A DNA stretch of 64,000 nt from Massilia sp. METH4 (GCF_037094685.1 NZ_CP146614.1:2728001-2792000), one strand, 5' to 3'. Shown: positions 30,691 to 41,078, numbered from the stretch's first letter. The notes: generated by a model from the letters alone, not told the origin. A program made the numbers and translations.

Positions 30691-32076
30691 TTACTTCTGC
30701 GCCAGCGTATCGGTCGGGATCGTGCCTTGGCCGCGCAGCAGCGCGAAGCGGTGGGCGATTTCGGAAGACACCTGCTTGAAGCGCGACATTTCAGCCGCGG
30801 TCAGCGGCGGCGCCGCGAGCGCGTTCAGCTTCGTCGGGTCCGTGGATTTGCCGGCCACGCGGAATTCGTAGTGCAGGTGGGCGCCGGTCGACCAGCCGGT
30901 CGAACCCACGTAGCCGATCAGCTCGCCCTGGCGGACTTTCTGGCCCTTCTTCAAGCCCGACGCAAAGCGGCTCATGTGCGCATACGCGGTGCTGTAGTTG
31001 TTCCAGTGCTTCAGCACGACCACGTTGCCGTAGCCATTCTGCGTGCCCGCGAAATCGACGACGCCATCGCCGGCGGCGCGGATCGGCGTGCCGGTCGGGG
31101 CGGCGAAGTCCACGCCCTTGTGTGCCTTCCAGTTGCCCGAGATCGGATGCACGCGCATCGAGAAGCCGGACGAGATACGGGAAAACTCCAGCGGCGATTT
31201 CAGGAAGCCCTTCTTCAGCGCCTTGCCGTCGAAGCTGTAGTAACCGCCGCCCAGCTTGCTGACGGGATCTTCATACCACACGGATTGATACGTCACGCCG
31301 CGGTTCGTGAACTCGCCGGCCAGCACGCGGCCCGCCTTGACGAATTCGCCATCCTGCCAGAACGTCTCGTAGACCACGTTGAAACGGTCGCCGCGCTTCA
31401 CGTCGGAACGGAAGTCGATATTGGTGGAGAACATGTCCAGGATCTGGCGCACCACCGAATCGGGCAGGCGCGCACCGTCCGCATCGGAGTCGGTGGCCGC
31501 GAACAGCGTCGACTTGATCTCGCGCGCATGCATTTCCACGCGGCGCTCCAGCTTCACGGGTGCCTCTTCGGCCACGAAGCTTTCGCCCTTGCGGGTCACG
31601 GAAATATTCTTGACCGGCATGTCCTGGCTGTCGACCACGCTTGCGCGCAGCCACAGCAGGTTGCCGTTGTCGTCGGTCTGCGCCAGCACGCGCTTGCCGC
31701 TGCGCAGTTGCATGATCGCCTTGGCGGTCTTGTCCTTCTTGATGAAGGTTTCCGCGGCATCGTCGTCGACGCCCAGGCGGTGCAGCAGCGTGGCCAGCGT
31801 GTCGCCCGCACGGATGCGTTCTTCGCGCACGTACTTTTCAGTACCGTCTTGCGCTTCGAGGGCGTTGATCTGGGAAGAAAGGTTCGGAGAGGCGAGATCT
31901 TGGGTGATCGTTTTAACCGGCAGGTCGCCGGCATCCGGCGCTAGCGGGGCTACACCAGCGGCGCCAAAGGCGCACAGGGCGAGTGCCACGGCGGACGCAC
32001 TGACGATGCGGGCCTTGCGGGTCGAACCTAGCAGATGATACAAGCGCGAGCTTGTGAACTTATGTATAGGGTTCAT
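30691..32076 (-). CDS. M23 peptidoglycan endopeptidase (MepM-like)
   Basis: 461-residue zinc endopeptidase that cuts peptide cross-links in the cell wall. An N-terminal membrane anchor or signal (about 24-45) is followed by a LysM/OapA-like region, then the M23 domain with HKGVD (His319, Asp323) and HLHYEF (His400, His402). The order of domains matches MepM. It is transcribed away from tyrS from a shared 155-bp region. The C-terminal extension after the peptidase (about 50 residues) is helical. Confidence 0.95.
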   Translation of the reverse strand: MNPIHKFTSSRLYHLLGSTRKARIVSASAVALALCAFGAAGVAPLAPDAGDLPVKTITQDLASPNLSSQINALEAQDGTEKYVREERIRAGDTLATLLHRLGVDDDAAETFIKKDKTAKAIMQLRSGKRVLAQTDDNGNLLWLRASVVDSQDMPVKNISVTRKGESFVAEEAPVKLERRVEMHAREIKSTLFAATDSDADGARLPDSVVRQILDMFSTNIDFRSDVKRGDRFNVVYETFWQDGEFVKAGRVLAGEFTNRGVTYQSVWYEDPVSKLGGGYYSFDGKALKKGFLKSPLEFSRISSGFSMRVHPISGNWKAHKGVDFAAPTGTPIRAAGDGVVDFAGTQNGYGNVVVLKHWNNYSTAYAHMSRFASGLKKGQKVRQGELIGYVGSTGWSTGAHLHYEFRVAGKSTDPTKLNALAAPPLTAAEMSRFKQVSSEIAHRFALLRGQGTIPTDTLAQK

Positions 32077-32231
32077 GCAATCAGTTAAAATTTGCCGCTT
32101 GAACTGGTGATTTTTTGCTCTTTTGTTCTAACTTGTTGATTTATTTAGTTTTCGTTGGGCAAGATTGACGGGATCGGGCATTATAACAAACTCCTGCGCT
32201 ACGCCAACACTTTGAGAAAATTTTCGGATAC

Positions 32232-33494
32232 ATGGATACAAATTCCCCGGCGCAAAGCGCTGCCGCCGCTGCCTCTCCCACCTTGTTGCCGCTGACTGAT
32301 ACCGTACAAGAAGCGCTCGCGATCGCCAAGCGCGGTGTTGATGAACTGCTGATCGAAACCGAATTCGCTCAGAAACTTGCGCGTTCCGAACAGAGCGGCG
32401 TGCCGCTGCGCATCAAGCTGGGCCTGGACCCGACCGCGCCCGACCTGCACCTGGGCCATACCGTGGTCTTGAACAAGATGCGCCAGTTGCAGAACCTGGG
32501 TCACCAGGTGATCTTCCTGATCGGCGACTTCACGTCGATGATCGGCGATCCTTCCGGCCGCAACGTCACGCGCCCGCCGCTGACCCGCGAGCAGATCGAA
32601 CTGAACGCGCAAACCTATTTCAAGCAGGCCTCCCTCGTGCTGGACCCGGCGAAGACGGAAATCCGCTACAACTCCGAATGGTGCGACCAGCTGGGTGCGC
32701 GCGGCATGATCCAGCTGGCTTCCCGCTACACCGTGGCGCGCATGATGGAGCGCGACGATTTCGCCAAGCGCTACAAGGCCGGGACCCCGATCTCGGTCCA
32801 CGAGTTCCTTTACCCGCTGATGCAGGGCTACGATTCGGTGGCATTGAAGAGCGACCTGGAGCTGGGCGGCACCGACCAGAAGTTCAACCTGCTGGTAGGG
32901 CGCGAACTGCAGAAGGACTGGGGCCAGGAGCCGCAGTGCATCCTCACGATGCCGCTGCTGGAAGGGCTGGACGGCGTCGACAAGATGTCGAAGTCGAAGA
33001 ACAACTACATCGGCATCACGGAACCGGCCAATACGATGTTCGCGAAAGTGATGAGCATCTCGGATACGATGATGTGGCGCTACTACGAGCTGCTGTCGTG
33101 GCGTTCGATCGACGAGATCGCCGCGCTGAAGAAGGCCGTGGCGGAAGGCGCCAACCCGCGCGACGCGAAAGTGGCGATCGCCCAGGAAATCGTCGAGCGC
33201 TTCCATTCGCGCCAGGCCGCCGAGGATGCGCTGGCCGATTTCGTCAACCGTTCCAAGGGCGGCATTCCGGACGATATTCCCGAGATCGCCGTCACCGGCG
33301 CGCCGCTGGGCGTGGCGCAATTGCTCAAGCAAACGGGGCTGTGCGCGTCGGCCTCCGAGGCGATGCGCATGATCGACCAGGGCGGCGTGCGCATCGATGG
33401 CACCGTGATCAGCGACAAGGCATTGAAGGCCGAGGCCGGCACGTTCGTGCTGCAGGTGGGCAAGCGCAAGTTCGCGCGAATCACCCTCGCATGA
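32232..33494 (+). CDS. tyrS: Tyrosyl-tRNA synthetase
   Basis: Class I synthetase charging tRNA-Tyr. HIGH appears as HLGH at 73-76 and KMSKS at 251-255. The C-terminal S4-like RNA-binding domain starts near 350 ([23 protein letters not shown]). The spacing of the motifs fits the TyrRZ-like long form rather than the E. coli TyrS form. The 420 residues include an alanine-rich N-terminal lead of about 20. Its stop overlaps the dtd start as ATGA. Confidence 0.98.
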   Translation: MDTNSPAQSAAAAASPTLLPLTDTVQEALAIAKRGVDELLIETEFAQKLARSEQSGVPLRIKLGLDPTAPDLHLGHTVVLNKMRQLQNLGHQVIFLIGDFTSMIGDPSGRNVTRPPLTREQIELNAQTYFKQASLVLDPAKTEIRYNSEWCDQLGARGMIQLASRYTVARMMERDDFAKRYKAGTPISVHEFLYPLMQGYDSVALKSDLELGGTDQKFNLLVGRELQKDWGQEPQCILTMPLLEGLDGVDKMSKSKNNYIGITEPANTMFAKVMSISDTMMWRYYELLSWRSIDEIAALKKAVAEGANPRDAKVAIAQEIVERFHSRQAAEDALADFVNRSKGGIPDDIPEIAVTGAPLGVAQLLKQTGLCASASEAMRMIDQGGVRIDGTVISDKALKAEAGTFVLQVGKRKFARITLA

Positions 33495-33940
33495 TCGGCC
33501 TGCTCCAGCGTGTGACGAGCGCCCAGGTGGTCGTCGATGGCGCCGTGGTCGGCGCCATCGATGGCGGCCTGATGGTGCTCGTGTGTGCCGAAAAAGGCGA
33601 CACGGAAAAAGAAGCCGATGCGCTGCTGGCCAAGCTGCTGTCCTACCGGGTCTTTTCGGATGAGGCCGGCAAAATGAACCGCAGCGTTACCGACGTGGCC
33701 GGCGGCCTGCTGCTCGTGCCCCAGTTCACGCTGGCGGCCGACACCCGCTCGGGCACCCGGCCTTCGTTCTCGCCGGCCGCTGCCCCGGAAGACGGCAAAC
33801 GCCTGTTCGACCATTTCGTGCGCCAGGCCCGGGCGCGCCATGCGATCGTGGCAACCGGCCAATTCGGTGCCGACATGAAAGTGACCTTGACCAATGACGG
33901 TCCGGTAACCTTTTGGCTCCAGACAGGTCCAAGCAAGTAA
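33491..33940 (+). CDS. dtd: D-aminoacyl-tRNA deacylase
   Basis: Removes D-amino acids and glycine wrongly attached to tRNA. The 149 residues carry the two active-site elements: PQFTLAADT (usual SQFTL, here with Pro for Ser) and NDGPVTF near the C-terminus, the Gly-cisPro motif. Translationally coupled to tyrS, a sensible pairing because TyrRS is a known source of D-Tyr-tRNA. Confidence 0.97.
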   Translation: MIGLLQRVTSAQVVVDGAVVGAIDGGLMVLVCAEKGDTEKEADALLAKLLSYRVFSDEAGKMNRSVTDVAGGLLLVPQFTLAADTRSGTRPSFSPAAAPEDGKRLFDHFVRQARARHAIVATGQFGADMKVTLTNDGPVTFWLQTGPSK

Positions 33941-33962
33941 CAACGAACCCAAAGGACAGATC

Positions 33963-34592
33963 ATGAAGCTGTGGAGCGACTCATTCAAGAATGGCGCCGC
34001 GATTCCCGCCGAATTCGCGTTCGCCGAGCCCGATCCGGAAAGCCACGTGCGCCTGGCGGGCAACCGTAACCCGCATCTCGCGTGGGACGATATCCCGCCC
34101 GGCACCGCTTCGCTGGTGCTGCTGTGCATCGACGGCGATGCGCCGACGGTGGGCACCGACGTGAACAAGGAAGGCCGGACGCTGCCCGTGGAGCTGCCGC
34201 GCGGCGACTTCTACCACTGGGCGCTGGTCGACATTCCGCCGACGATGACGAGCCTGCCAGCCGGCACGCATTCCGACGGCGTGACGCCGCGCGGCAAGCC
34301 CGGCCCCGGCATCGCCATCGGCGGCACCCACCTGCGCCATGGCAAGAACGACTACACGAGCTGGTTCGCCGGCGACGCCGCCATGGAAGGGCGCTACTTC
34401 GGCTACGACGGGCCTTGCCCGCCGTGGAACGACGAGCGCATCCACCATTACATCTTCCGCCTGTACGCGATCGACGTGCCGCGCCTGCCGGTCGAAGGCG
34501 ACTTCACCGCGCTGGACGCCTGCAACGCCCTGCATGGCCACATCCTCGACGAGGCCCAGATCATCGGCACCTATACGCTGAAGCGCCCATGA
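33963..34592 (+). CDS. YbhB/YbcL family PEBP protein
   Basis: 209-residue phosphatidylethanolamine-binding-like protein. It has the ligand-pocket patterns DGDAPT, FYHWALVDIP and GYDGPCPPWNDERIHHYIF. Bacterial members (YbhB, YbcL) are cytoplasmic or periplasmic and of unclear role; no signal peptide is seen here. It starts 22 bases after dtd and its stop overlaps the phosphatase start as ATGA, so tyrS-dtd-PEBP-phosphatase is one probable operon. Confidence 0.95.
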   Translation: MKLWSDSFKNGAAIPAEFAFAEPDPESHVRLAGNRNPHLAWDDIPPGTASLVLLCIDGDAPTVGTDVNKEGRTLPVELPRGDFYHWALVDIPPTMTSLPAGTHSDGVTPRGKPGPGIAIGGTHLRHGKNDYTSWFAGDAAMEGRYFGYDGPCPPWNDERIHHYIFRLYAIDVPRLPVEGDFTALDACNALHGHILDEAQIIGTYTLKRP

Positions 34593-35230
34593 CGACGGAA
34601 CTCTTGCTGATCCGTCATGGCGAAACGGCATGGAATGCCGTGCGCCGGCTGCAGGGCCACCTCGATATCGGCTTGAACGATGCCGGCCGGCGCCAGGCCG
34701 CCGCGCTGGCGCGGGCGCTGGCCACCGAACCGCTGGCGGCCATCGTGTCGTCGGACCTGGAGCGGGCGCGGCACACGGCCGAGGCGGTCGCCGAATATCA
34801 CCATGTGCCGTTCCACGTCGACCACGAGCTGCGCGAGCGGGGGTATGGCGCGTTCGAGGGCTTGCTGTATACAGAGATCGAAGAGCGCTATCCGGAGGAC
34901 TTCGCCGCCTGGCAGGGGCGGCACGTGGATGCCGTGATGCCGCACGGCGAACGCCTGGCCGAGAGCTTCCGGCATTTCTACGGGCGCTGCATCGCCGCCA
35001 TCGGCCGCTGGGCCGGCCAGTACCCCGGCCGGCGCCTGGCCATCGTCGCCCACGGCGGCGTGCTCGAATGCGCCTACCGCGCCGCCCGCGAAATGACGCT
35101 GGAAAGCCCGCGCGACTTCCAGGTGCGCAACGCCAGCGTCAACCGGTTCACGTGGGCGGACGGCAAGCTCTCGCTCACGCACTGGGGCGACGTGGATCAC
35201 CTGGCGCAGGCGCTGGACGATATCGTTTGA
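34589..35230 (+). CDS. Histidine phosphatase family protein
   Basis: 213-residue member of the phosphoglycerate mutase-like superfamily. The catalytic RHGE is in LLIRHGETAWN near the N-terminus, SSDLERARHTAEA carries the second Arg, ELRERGYGAFEG the acid, and VAHGGVLE the second His. Homologues are annotated GpmB or CobC, but the sequence does not settle the substrate. The start overlaps the PEBP gene stop. Confidence 0.93.
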   Translation: MTTELLLIRHGETAWNAVRRLQGHLDIGLNDAGRRQAAALARALATEPLAAIVSSDLERARHTAEAVAEYHHVPFHVDHELRERGYGAFEGLLYTEIEERYPEDFAAWQGRHVDAVMPHGERLAESFRHFYGRCIAAIGRWAGQYPGRRLAIVAHGGVLECAYRAAREMTLESPRDFQVRNASVNRFTWADGKLSLTHWGDVDHLAQALDDIV

Positions 35231-35276
35231 TGGCCGCCCGAAGGGGCTTCCTGGGATACGCGGCATGTGAGTGCTT

Positions 35277-35415
35277 GGTGTCGGACATTTTTTTCTGGTG
35301 CTTTTCCAGAAAAAAGTGTGCGACACCGGTTTTCCCAAACCCCAGCCCGCACCGGCGAGCGCATCCGAAAACCGGTGTCAGACACCATTTCCCAGGGGAA
35401 ATGATGTCTGACACC
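35277..35415. repeat. Compound palindromes with GGTGTC(A/G)GACA ends
   Basis: Two hairpins and a bridging pair. Hairpin one is 35277-35327 with 22-base arms and two mismatches. Hairpin two is 35374-35415 with 20-base arms and one mismatch. Between them GACACCGGTTTTC and GAAAACCGGTGTC form a perfect 13-base inverted pair. The block fills the gap between the phosphatase gene and the convergent GH31 gene. Confidence 0.9.
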
Positions 35416-35435
35416 AAGCGCTTATGCCTGGGGAA

Positions 35436-37808
35436 TTAGCGCCCGATGACCTTCACCAGCTTCGGTGCCGACGTGGCAAAGCCCGACGGGCCGCCGGTGG
35501 CGCTCAGCTGGCCGGTCGACTGGTTCCAGCGCAGCTTCCCGCTGACCACGCCTTTACCTTTTTCGTAGTCGTACGACAGCCCGTCGTCGTCATACAGCGT
35601 GAACTCGGCATCGCCCTTGCCGGGGAAGACGAGGATCTGTTCGATCGCCTGCTTGCTCGCGGTCGATTGCACCGCGGCACCCAGCGGCACGATCGAGCCC
35701 GCTTTCACGAACAGCGGGATCTGGTCGATCGGTGCCGCCACCTTCACCCACTGGCCGCCGGCCAGCTTTTCGTTGGTCCACCAGTTGTACCAGTCGGTCC
35801 CGGCCGGCAGGTAGACGTCTTTCGACGTCTGCCCCTGCTCCGTCACGGGCGCCACCAGGAAGGCCGGGCCGAACATGTATTGGGTGCCGATATTGGCCAC
35901 GTTCGGGTCGCTGCCGAAGTCCATCCACAGCGGCCGCATGAACGGTGCACCCGTGTCGTAGGTCATCTTCGCCTGGCTGTAGATATAGGGGATCAGCTGG
36001 TAGCGCAGCGCGTTGAACTTGGCCATCACCGCCTCGGCCTGTTTGCCGAACGACCACAGTTCCGCTTCCTTGCGCGAGCCGTGCAAGCGCAAGGTGGGTG
36101 TGAAGGTGCCGTACTGGAACCAGCGCGTGTGCAGCTCCGGGTAGTCGTGGTTCTGGCCGATGACGTTGCGGGCGTCCGACGGGTCGAGCAGCGGTGCCTT
36201 GGTCGCTTCGGTGGTCTGCGGGAGGTTTTGCCAGCCGCCGATATCGTTGCCCCAGTACGCGATGCCCGAAGCGGTCATGTTCAGGCCGGCCGGGATCTGC
36301 CGCGCCAGCGCTTCCCAGGTGGACTTGATGTCGGACGACCAGAACAGCGCGCCCGTGCGTTGCGAGCCGAGATAGGCGGCGCGCGACAGGATCAGCACGC
36401 GGCGGTTCGGCTTCCACGCGCGCATGCCTTCGGAAAAGCCTTCCGTATGCACCAGCGGGAACAGGTTGCGGTAGCGGTCGCCCGTGCCGATCGAGTAATG
36501 GAAGCCGTCCGGCACCAGGTCCGGTTCGGTCTCGTCCAGCCACGGGTAGTCGAAGCCGCGCGAGAGGATGTTGTCGCGCACCTTTTCAAAGAACCACTTG
36601 CGCGCAGCCGGGTTGGTGGAATCGATCAGGCCGCCCGTGCGGTCGGAGCGGAACGGCAAGCCATCCTGCGTCTTGCCATCCTTGTCCTTCAACATATAGC
36701 CCTTCGCGTCGAGTTCGTTGAAGTAGCGGCCGGCGGTCTCGAAGCGGGGCCAGATCGAAATGATCGATTGCATGCCCATGTCGTGCAGCTGCCTGTTCAT
36801 GCCTTCCGGGTCCGGATACTGCGCCGGATCGATGTCGAGCTGGCCCATGCGTGTCCAGTAGAACCAGTCGACCACCATGATGTCGAGCGGGTAGCGCTTC
36901 TGGCGGTAGGTGTTGGCAATGCGCAGTACCTGGTCCTGGCTGTCGTAGCGCGCCTTCGACTGGATCAGCCCGAACGCCGCCTTCGGCGGGATCGGCGTCC
37001 TGCCCGTCAGGCGGGCATAGCCCTGGTACAGCTCATCGGCATTCTTGCCGGTGATGACAAAAAAGCTGACCCGTTCCCCCACGTTCGACTGGAACCGCGT
37101 GCTGCCCAGCACGCCGGCGGAAAAGCGCGTGGCCGACGGGTTATCCCACACGATGCCGTATCCCTTCGACGACACCATGAACGGCACGCACACGGTCTCG
37201 CCGCCCGGCGCGTCGTACCAGTGCTTGCAGTCGAGCGTGCGGCCGCGCAGGTCCAGGCCGGACAGCGATTCCTGGTTCTGGCCCATGCCGTAGTAATGCT
37301 CGTCGGCCGGCGCATGGAACTCGGCGCCCACCTGGAACGTCTTTTCCTCGTTCACGGTATGCGGCGACATTTCCCAGCCCGTCATCTTGAGGATGGACCG
37401 GCCCTCGGCATTGCGCACTTCCAGCCAGACCGGGGCCAGCGATGGGGCGAAGTACTTCTGGCTTTGCGTGGGAATCTGCGGGGCCGGGGCAGGGTTGATC
37501 TTGACCGTCATGCCACTCGAGGTGAACGTGTCGCCGTCGGCGGCCGGGTGGTGCCGGAAAGGCTTGTTGTCGGCGTGTTGCGCGATGATCCCGTAGCCGG
37601 GGCCTTTCAGGACTTCGGCCTTGTCCACGGCGATCGTCACGTGAACGATGTTCGGACCATAGGCCTCTACGGCAACGAAGGCGCCGTTTCGGTCGAGCGT
37701 GGCCAGCGGGGCGGCGGCAGCGCCGGTCATCATGAAAGCGGCAGCGATTGCCGCCGCCAGCCGGGTGGGGGCGCTGCCGGCCATGCGGCGCGCTGTCGTC
37801 ATCGTCAT
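35436..37808 (-). CDS. Secreted glycoside hydrolase family 31
   Basis: 790-residue exported alpha-glycosidase. A signal peptide (about 1-33, ending TGAAAAP) is followed by a beta-sandwich domain, then the GH31 barrel with the nucleophile Asp425 in WLDETEPD and the acid/base candidate Asp522 in YWGNDIGGW, and C-terminal beta domains. Alpha-xylosidase and alpha-glucosidase are both possible; the WLDETE form suits the DUF4968/DUF5110-containing type. The ATG at 37808 has AGGAG six bases upstream; the frame runs 54 codons further without support. A LacI-type operator overlaps its promoter. Confidence 0.93.
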   Translation of the reverse strand: MTMTTARRMAGSAPTRLAAAIAAAFMMTGAAAAPLATLDRNGAFVAVEAYGPNIVHVTIAVDKAEVLKGPGYGIIAQHADNKPFRHHPAADGDTFTSSGMTVKINPAPAPQIPTQSQKYFAPSLAPVWLEVRNAEGRSILKMTGWEMSPHTVNEEKTFQVGAEFHAPADEHYYGMGQNQESLSGLDLRGRTLDCKHWYDAPGGETVCVPFMVSSKGYGIVWDNPSATRFSAGVLGSTRFQSNVGERVSFFVITGKNADELYQGYARLTGRTPIPPKAAFGLIQSKARYDSQDQVLRIANTYRQKRYPLDIMVVDWFYWTRMGQLDIDPAQYPDPEGMNRQLHDMGMQSIISIWPRFETAGRYFNELDAKGYMLKDKDGKTQDGLPFRSDRTGGLIDSTNPAARKWFFEKVRDNILSRGFDYPWLDETEPDLVPDGFHYSIGTGDRYRNLFPLVHTEGFSEGMRAWKPNRRVLILSRAAYLGSQRTGALFWSSDIKSTWEALARQIPAGLNMTASGIAYWGNDIGGWQNLPQTTEATKAPLLDPSDARNVIGQNHDYPELHTRWFQYGTFTPTLRLHGSRKEAELWSFGKQAEAVMAKFNALRYQLIPYIYSQAKMTYDTGAPFMRPLWMDFGSDPNVANIGTQYMFGPAFLVAPVTEQGQTSKDVYLPAGTDWYNWWTNEKLAGGQWVKVAAPIDQIPLFVKAGSIVPLGAAVQSTASKQAIEQILVFPGKGDAEFTLYDDDGLSYDYEKGKGVVSGKLRWNQSTGQLSATGGPSGFATSAPKLVKVIGR

Positions 37809-37839
37809 GCGTATCTCCTGGTTGTTGTAACACGCCGTT

Positions 37840-37883
37840 GTTAGCGCTACCGCGATCATCGGGGAGCATTGATGCCGTGTCAA
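37840..37883 (-). promoter_or_regulatory. Promoter and LacI-type operator of the GH31 gene
   Basis: On the minus strand: TTGACA (37883-37878), a 17-bp spacer and GATGAT (37860-37855). GGTAGCGCTAAC (37851-37840) lies directly downstream over the expected start point. It is a near-perfect dyad centred on GC, of the type bound by LacI/GalR regulators, and should repress transcription until a sugar is present. No lacI-type gene is in this window. Confidence 0.65.
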
Positions 37884-38061
37884 CAGCCAGCTGATGAGGC
37901 CGGTCCATGGGAGTCGGGCTAAAAAATTTCCTCCTATAACTCTTTGTTTCATAACCGGAAAGCTGCACACTTGTCCGTTTCATACAGAATCGTGCGTATT
38001 AAATGAGCAGCGCTTCGGTTAGAATTGCGGGTTCCTCCGGCGAGTCTTCTTAGATACCCAA

Positions 38062-39078
38062 GTGCAAATCGGTCCTTATCAGCTGCGCAATAACGTGTTC
38101 GTCGCCCCGATGGCGGGTGTCACCGACCGCCCGTTCCGGCAACTCTGCAAGGAGCTGGGGGCCGGCTATGCCGTTTCCGAGATGGCGGCGGCCAACCCGC
38201 GCGTGTGGGCCAGCGAGAAGAGTTCGCGCCGCACCGACCACGCGGGGGAAATGGAACCGAAGGCTGTGCAGATCGCCGGCTCCGACCCGCGGGAACTGGC
38301 CGATTGCGCCAAGTTCAACGTGGACAAGGGCGCCCAGATCATCGACATCAATATGGGCTGCCCGGTGAAAAAGGTGTGCAACAACTGGTGCGGCTCGGCG
38401 CTGCTGCAGTTCGAGGACCTGGTGGAAACGATCCTGCACGCCGTGGTGGGCGCCGTGAACGTGCCCGTCACGCTGAAATTCCGAACCGGCTGGAACCGCG
38501 AGAACAAGAACGCCCTGAAGATCGCCCGCATCGCGGAAGACGCCGGCATCCAGATGCTCACCTTGCATGGCCGCACCCGCGCCGACGGTTATACCGGTGA
38601 TGCGGAGTACGACACGATCGCCGCCGTGAAGGCGTCCGTTAAGATCCCGGTGGTGGCCAACGGCGACATCACCACGCCCGAAAAGGCCCGCTTCGTGCTG
38701 GACAAGACGGGCGCGGACGCGGTGATGGTCGGCCGCGCCGCCCAGGGCCGCCCGTGGATCTTCCGCGAAATCGACCATTACCTGCGCACCGGCACCCACC
38801 TGCCGCCACCCCTGGTGGCGGAAGTGCGCAAGCTGATGGATGAACACCTGCGCGCCCATTACGCCTTCTACGGCGAATACCTGGGCGTGCGCACCGCGCG
38901 CAAGCATATCGGCTGGTATGTGCGCGACCTCCCGGGCGGGGAGGAATTCCGGCAGGAGATGAACCGTCTCGAGTCCACCGCAGAGCAACTGCGCGCCGTG
39001 GATGGCTTCTTCGAATCCCAGTGGAAGCATGGCGACCGGTTACAATACCGCCTCGCCGAAGACATGCTGGCCGCCTGA
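38062..39078 (+). CDS. dusB: tRNA-dihydrouridine synthase B
   Basis: Flavoenzyme that reduces a uridine in the tRNA D-loop. The 338 residues have PMAGVTDRPFR, DINMGCPVKKVCNNWCGSAL with the catalytic Cys, LHGRTRADGYTG and NGDITTP, all Dus motifs. It starts with GTG. Together with fis it forms the dusB-fis operon conserved in beta- and gammaproteobacteria. Confidence 0.98.
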   Translation: MQIGPYQLRNNVFVAPMAGVTDRPFRQLCKELGAGYAVSEMAAANPRVWASEKSSRRTDHAGEMEPKAVQIAGSDPRELADCAKFNVDKGAQIIDINMGCPVKKVCNNWCGSALLQFEDLVETILHAVVGAVNVPVTLKFRTGWNRENKNALKIARIAEDAGIQMLTLHGRTRADGYTGDAEYDTIAAVKASVKIPVVANGDITTPEKARFVLDKTGADAVMVGRAAQGRPWIFREIDHYLRTGTHLPPPLVAEVRKLMDEHLRAHYAFYGEYLGVRTARKHIGWYVRDLPGGEEFRQEMNRLESTAEQLRAVDGFFESQWKHGDRLQYRLAEDMLAA

Positions 39079-39120
39079 CATGGCGCCAGATCGGCAAATT
39101 ATTACGTTAAATAGAAGAAC

Positions 39121-39354
39121 ATGAGCAAAGAAAGTATCCAGGAAGTTGTCACGAAGAGCCTCGAAGAGTATTTCAACGACCTGGGGGAACAGCAACCGTC
39201 GAACATCTACGACATGGTCGTGATGACCGTCGAGAAACCGATCCTGCAAGTGGTGATGCACCGCGCCGACGGCAACCAGTCGCATGCCGCGCAGATGCTG
39301 GGCATCAATCGCAATACGCTGCGCAAGAAATTGCAGGAGCACGGCCTGCTGTAA
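39121..39354 (+). CDS. fis: Fis DNA-binding protein
   Basis: 77-residue nucleoid protein and helix-turn-helix regulator. The C-terminal half (SHAAQMLGINRNTLRKKLQEHGLL) is the Fis DNA-binding domain; the N-terminus is shorter than in E. coli Fis (98 residues), as is typical of betaproteobacteria. It lies 42 bases after dusB. Confidence 0.98.
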   Translation: MSKESIQEVVTKSLEEYFNDLGEQQPSNIYDMVVMTVEKPILQVVMHRADGNQSHAAQMLGINRNTLRKKLQEHGLL

Positions 39355-39444
39355 GGCTTTTCGTCCGGCCAGGGGAGTGGTCGCGACCGGCCACCCGTGC
39401 CGGCGGCTGCTCGACAACAAGAATTTTCAACCTGGACTACAGCC

Positions 39445-41031
39445 ATGATCAAACAAGCTCTCATCTCCGTTTCCGACAAGACCGGCGTGCTCGATTTCGC
39501 CCGTGCCCTGTCGGCGATGGGCGTCAACATCCTGTCCACCGGCGGTACCGCCAAGCTGCTGCAGGACAACGGCCTGGCCGTGACCGAAGTGGCCGATTAC
39601 ACCGGCTTCCCGGAAATGCTGGATGGCCGCGTGAAGACGCTGCACCCGAAAGTCCACGGCGGCATCCTGGCCCGCCGCGACTTTCCGGAGCACATGGCGA
39701 AGCTCGATGAGCATGGCATCCCCACGATCGACATGGTCGTGGTGAACCTGTACCCGTTCCAGGCCACCGTGGCCAAGGACGACTGCACGCTGGACGACGC
39801 GATCGAGAACATCGATATCGGCGGCCCGGCGATGCTGCGTTCGGCGGCGAAGAACCACAAGGATGTGGTGGTGATCTGCGACCCGTCCGACTACGGCCAT
39901 ATCCTGGCCGAAATGAAGACGACGGACAATTCGCCCGGCTACATCAGCTACGAAACCCGCTTCAACCTGGCCAAGAAGGTGTACGCGCACACGGCGGCCT
40001 ACGACGGCGCGATCACGAACTACCTGTCCAGCCTGGGCCCGGACCGTTCGCACGCCAACCGCGGCGCCTACCCGCAGACGCTGAACGTGGCCTTTGAAAA
40101 GGTGCAGGACATGCGCTACGGCGAAAACCCGCACCAGGGCGCCGCGTTCTACCGCGACACGAAGGTTGTGCCGGGCGCGCTGGCGAACTACCGCCAGCTG
40201 CAGGGCAAGGAACTGTCGTTCAACAATATCGCCGACGCCGACGCGGCCTGGGAATGCGTGAAGAGCTTCACGGGCATGGACCAGCCGGCAGCCTGCGTGA
40301 TCGTCAAGCACGCCAACCCGTGCGGCGTAGCCCTGGGCGGCTCCGCCGTCGAAGCGTACACCCGTGCGCTGCAGACCGACCCGACCTCGGCGTTCGGCGG
40401 CATCATCGCCTTCAACGTGGAAGTCGACGCCGCTGCCGCCACCGAGCTGGCCAAGCTGTTCGTGGAAGTGCTGATCGCCCCGTCCTTCACGCCGGAAGCA
40501 AAGCAGATCATGTCGGCGAAACAGAACGTGCGCCTGCTGGAAATCCCGTTGGGCAGCGGCGTGAACCCATTCGACTTCAAGCGCGTGGGCGGCGGCCTGC
40601 TGGTGCAGTCGGCCGACTCGAAGAACGTGCTGCAGGCCGACCTGCGCGTGGTGACGAAGAAGCAACCGACCCCGCAGCAGCTCACCGACTTGATGTTCGC
40701 GTGGAAGGTGGCGAAGTTCGTGAAATCGAATGCGATCGTCTTCTGCGGCAACAACATGACCCTGGGCGTGGGCGCCGGCCAGATGAGCCGCATCGACTCC
40801 GCGCGCATCGCTTCGATCAAGGCGCAGAACGCCGGGCTGACGCTGGCCGGTTCCGTCGTGGCGTCGGACGCGTTCTTCCCGTTCCGCGACGGCCTGGACG
40901 TGGTGGTGGATGCCGGCGCGACCTGCGTGATCCAGCCGGGCGGCTCGATGCGGGACCAGGAGGTGATCGATGCCGCGGATGAGCGGGGCGTCGTGATGCT
41001 GTACACGGGGACCCGTCACTTCCGTCATTGA
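39445..41031 (+). CDS. purH: Bifunctional AICAR transformylase / IMP cyclohydrolase
   Basis: Performs the last two steps of IMP synthesis. The 528 residues hold an N-terminal MGS-like cyclohydrolase domain ([12 protein letters not shown], then STGGTAKLL) and the C-terminal transformylase with KHANPCGVA and [15 protein letters not shown]. The start is [14 protein letters not shown]; the frame runs 16 codons up. It follows fis by 90 bases, the usual dusB-fis-purH order. Confidence 0.98.
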   Translation: MIKQALISVSDKTGVLDFARALSAMGVNILSTGGTAKLLQDNGLAVTEVADYTGFPEMLDGRVKTLHPKVHGGILARRDFPEHMAKLDEHGIPTIDMVVVNLYPFQATVAKDDCTLDDAIENIDIGGPAMLRSAAKNHKDVVVICDPSDYGHILAEMKTTDNSPGYISYETRFNLAKKVYAHTAAYDGAITNYLSSLGPDRSHANRGAYPQTLNVAFEKVQDMRYGENPHQGAAFYRDTKVVPGALANYRQLQGKELSFNNIADADAAWECVKSFTGMDQPAACVIVKHANPCGVALGGSAVEAYTRALQTDPTSAFGGIIAFNVEVDAAAATELAKLFVEVLIAPSFTPEAKQIMSAKQNVRLLEIPLGSGVNPFDFKRVGGGLLVQSADSKNVLQADLRVVTKKQPTPQQLTDLMFAWKVAKFVKSNAIVFCGNNMTLGVGAGQMSRIDSARIASIKAQNAGLTLAGSVVASDAFFPFRDGLDVVVDAGATCVIQPGGSMRDQEVIDAADERGVVMLYTGTRHFRH

Positions 41032-41044
41032 TCGCAGCATCTGA

Positions 41045-41078
41045 CTGCCGAGCCCGTTTCATGACACGGGCTCGGCAG
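41045..41078 (+). terminator. Long hairpin after purH
   Basis: Thirteen-base perfect stem (CTGCCGAGCCCGT / ACGGGCTCGGCAG) with an eight-base loop, 13 bases after the purH stop. No T-run follows directly. Confidence 0.6.
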
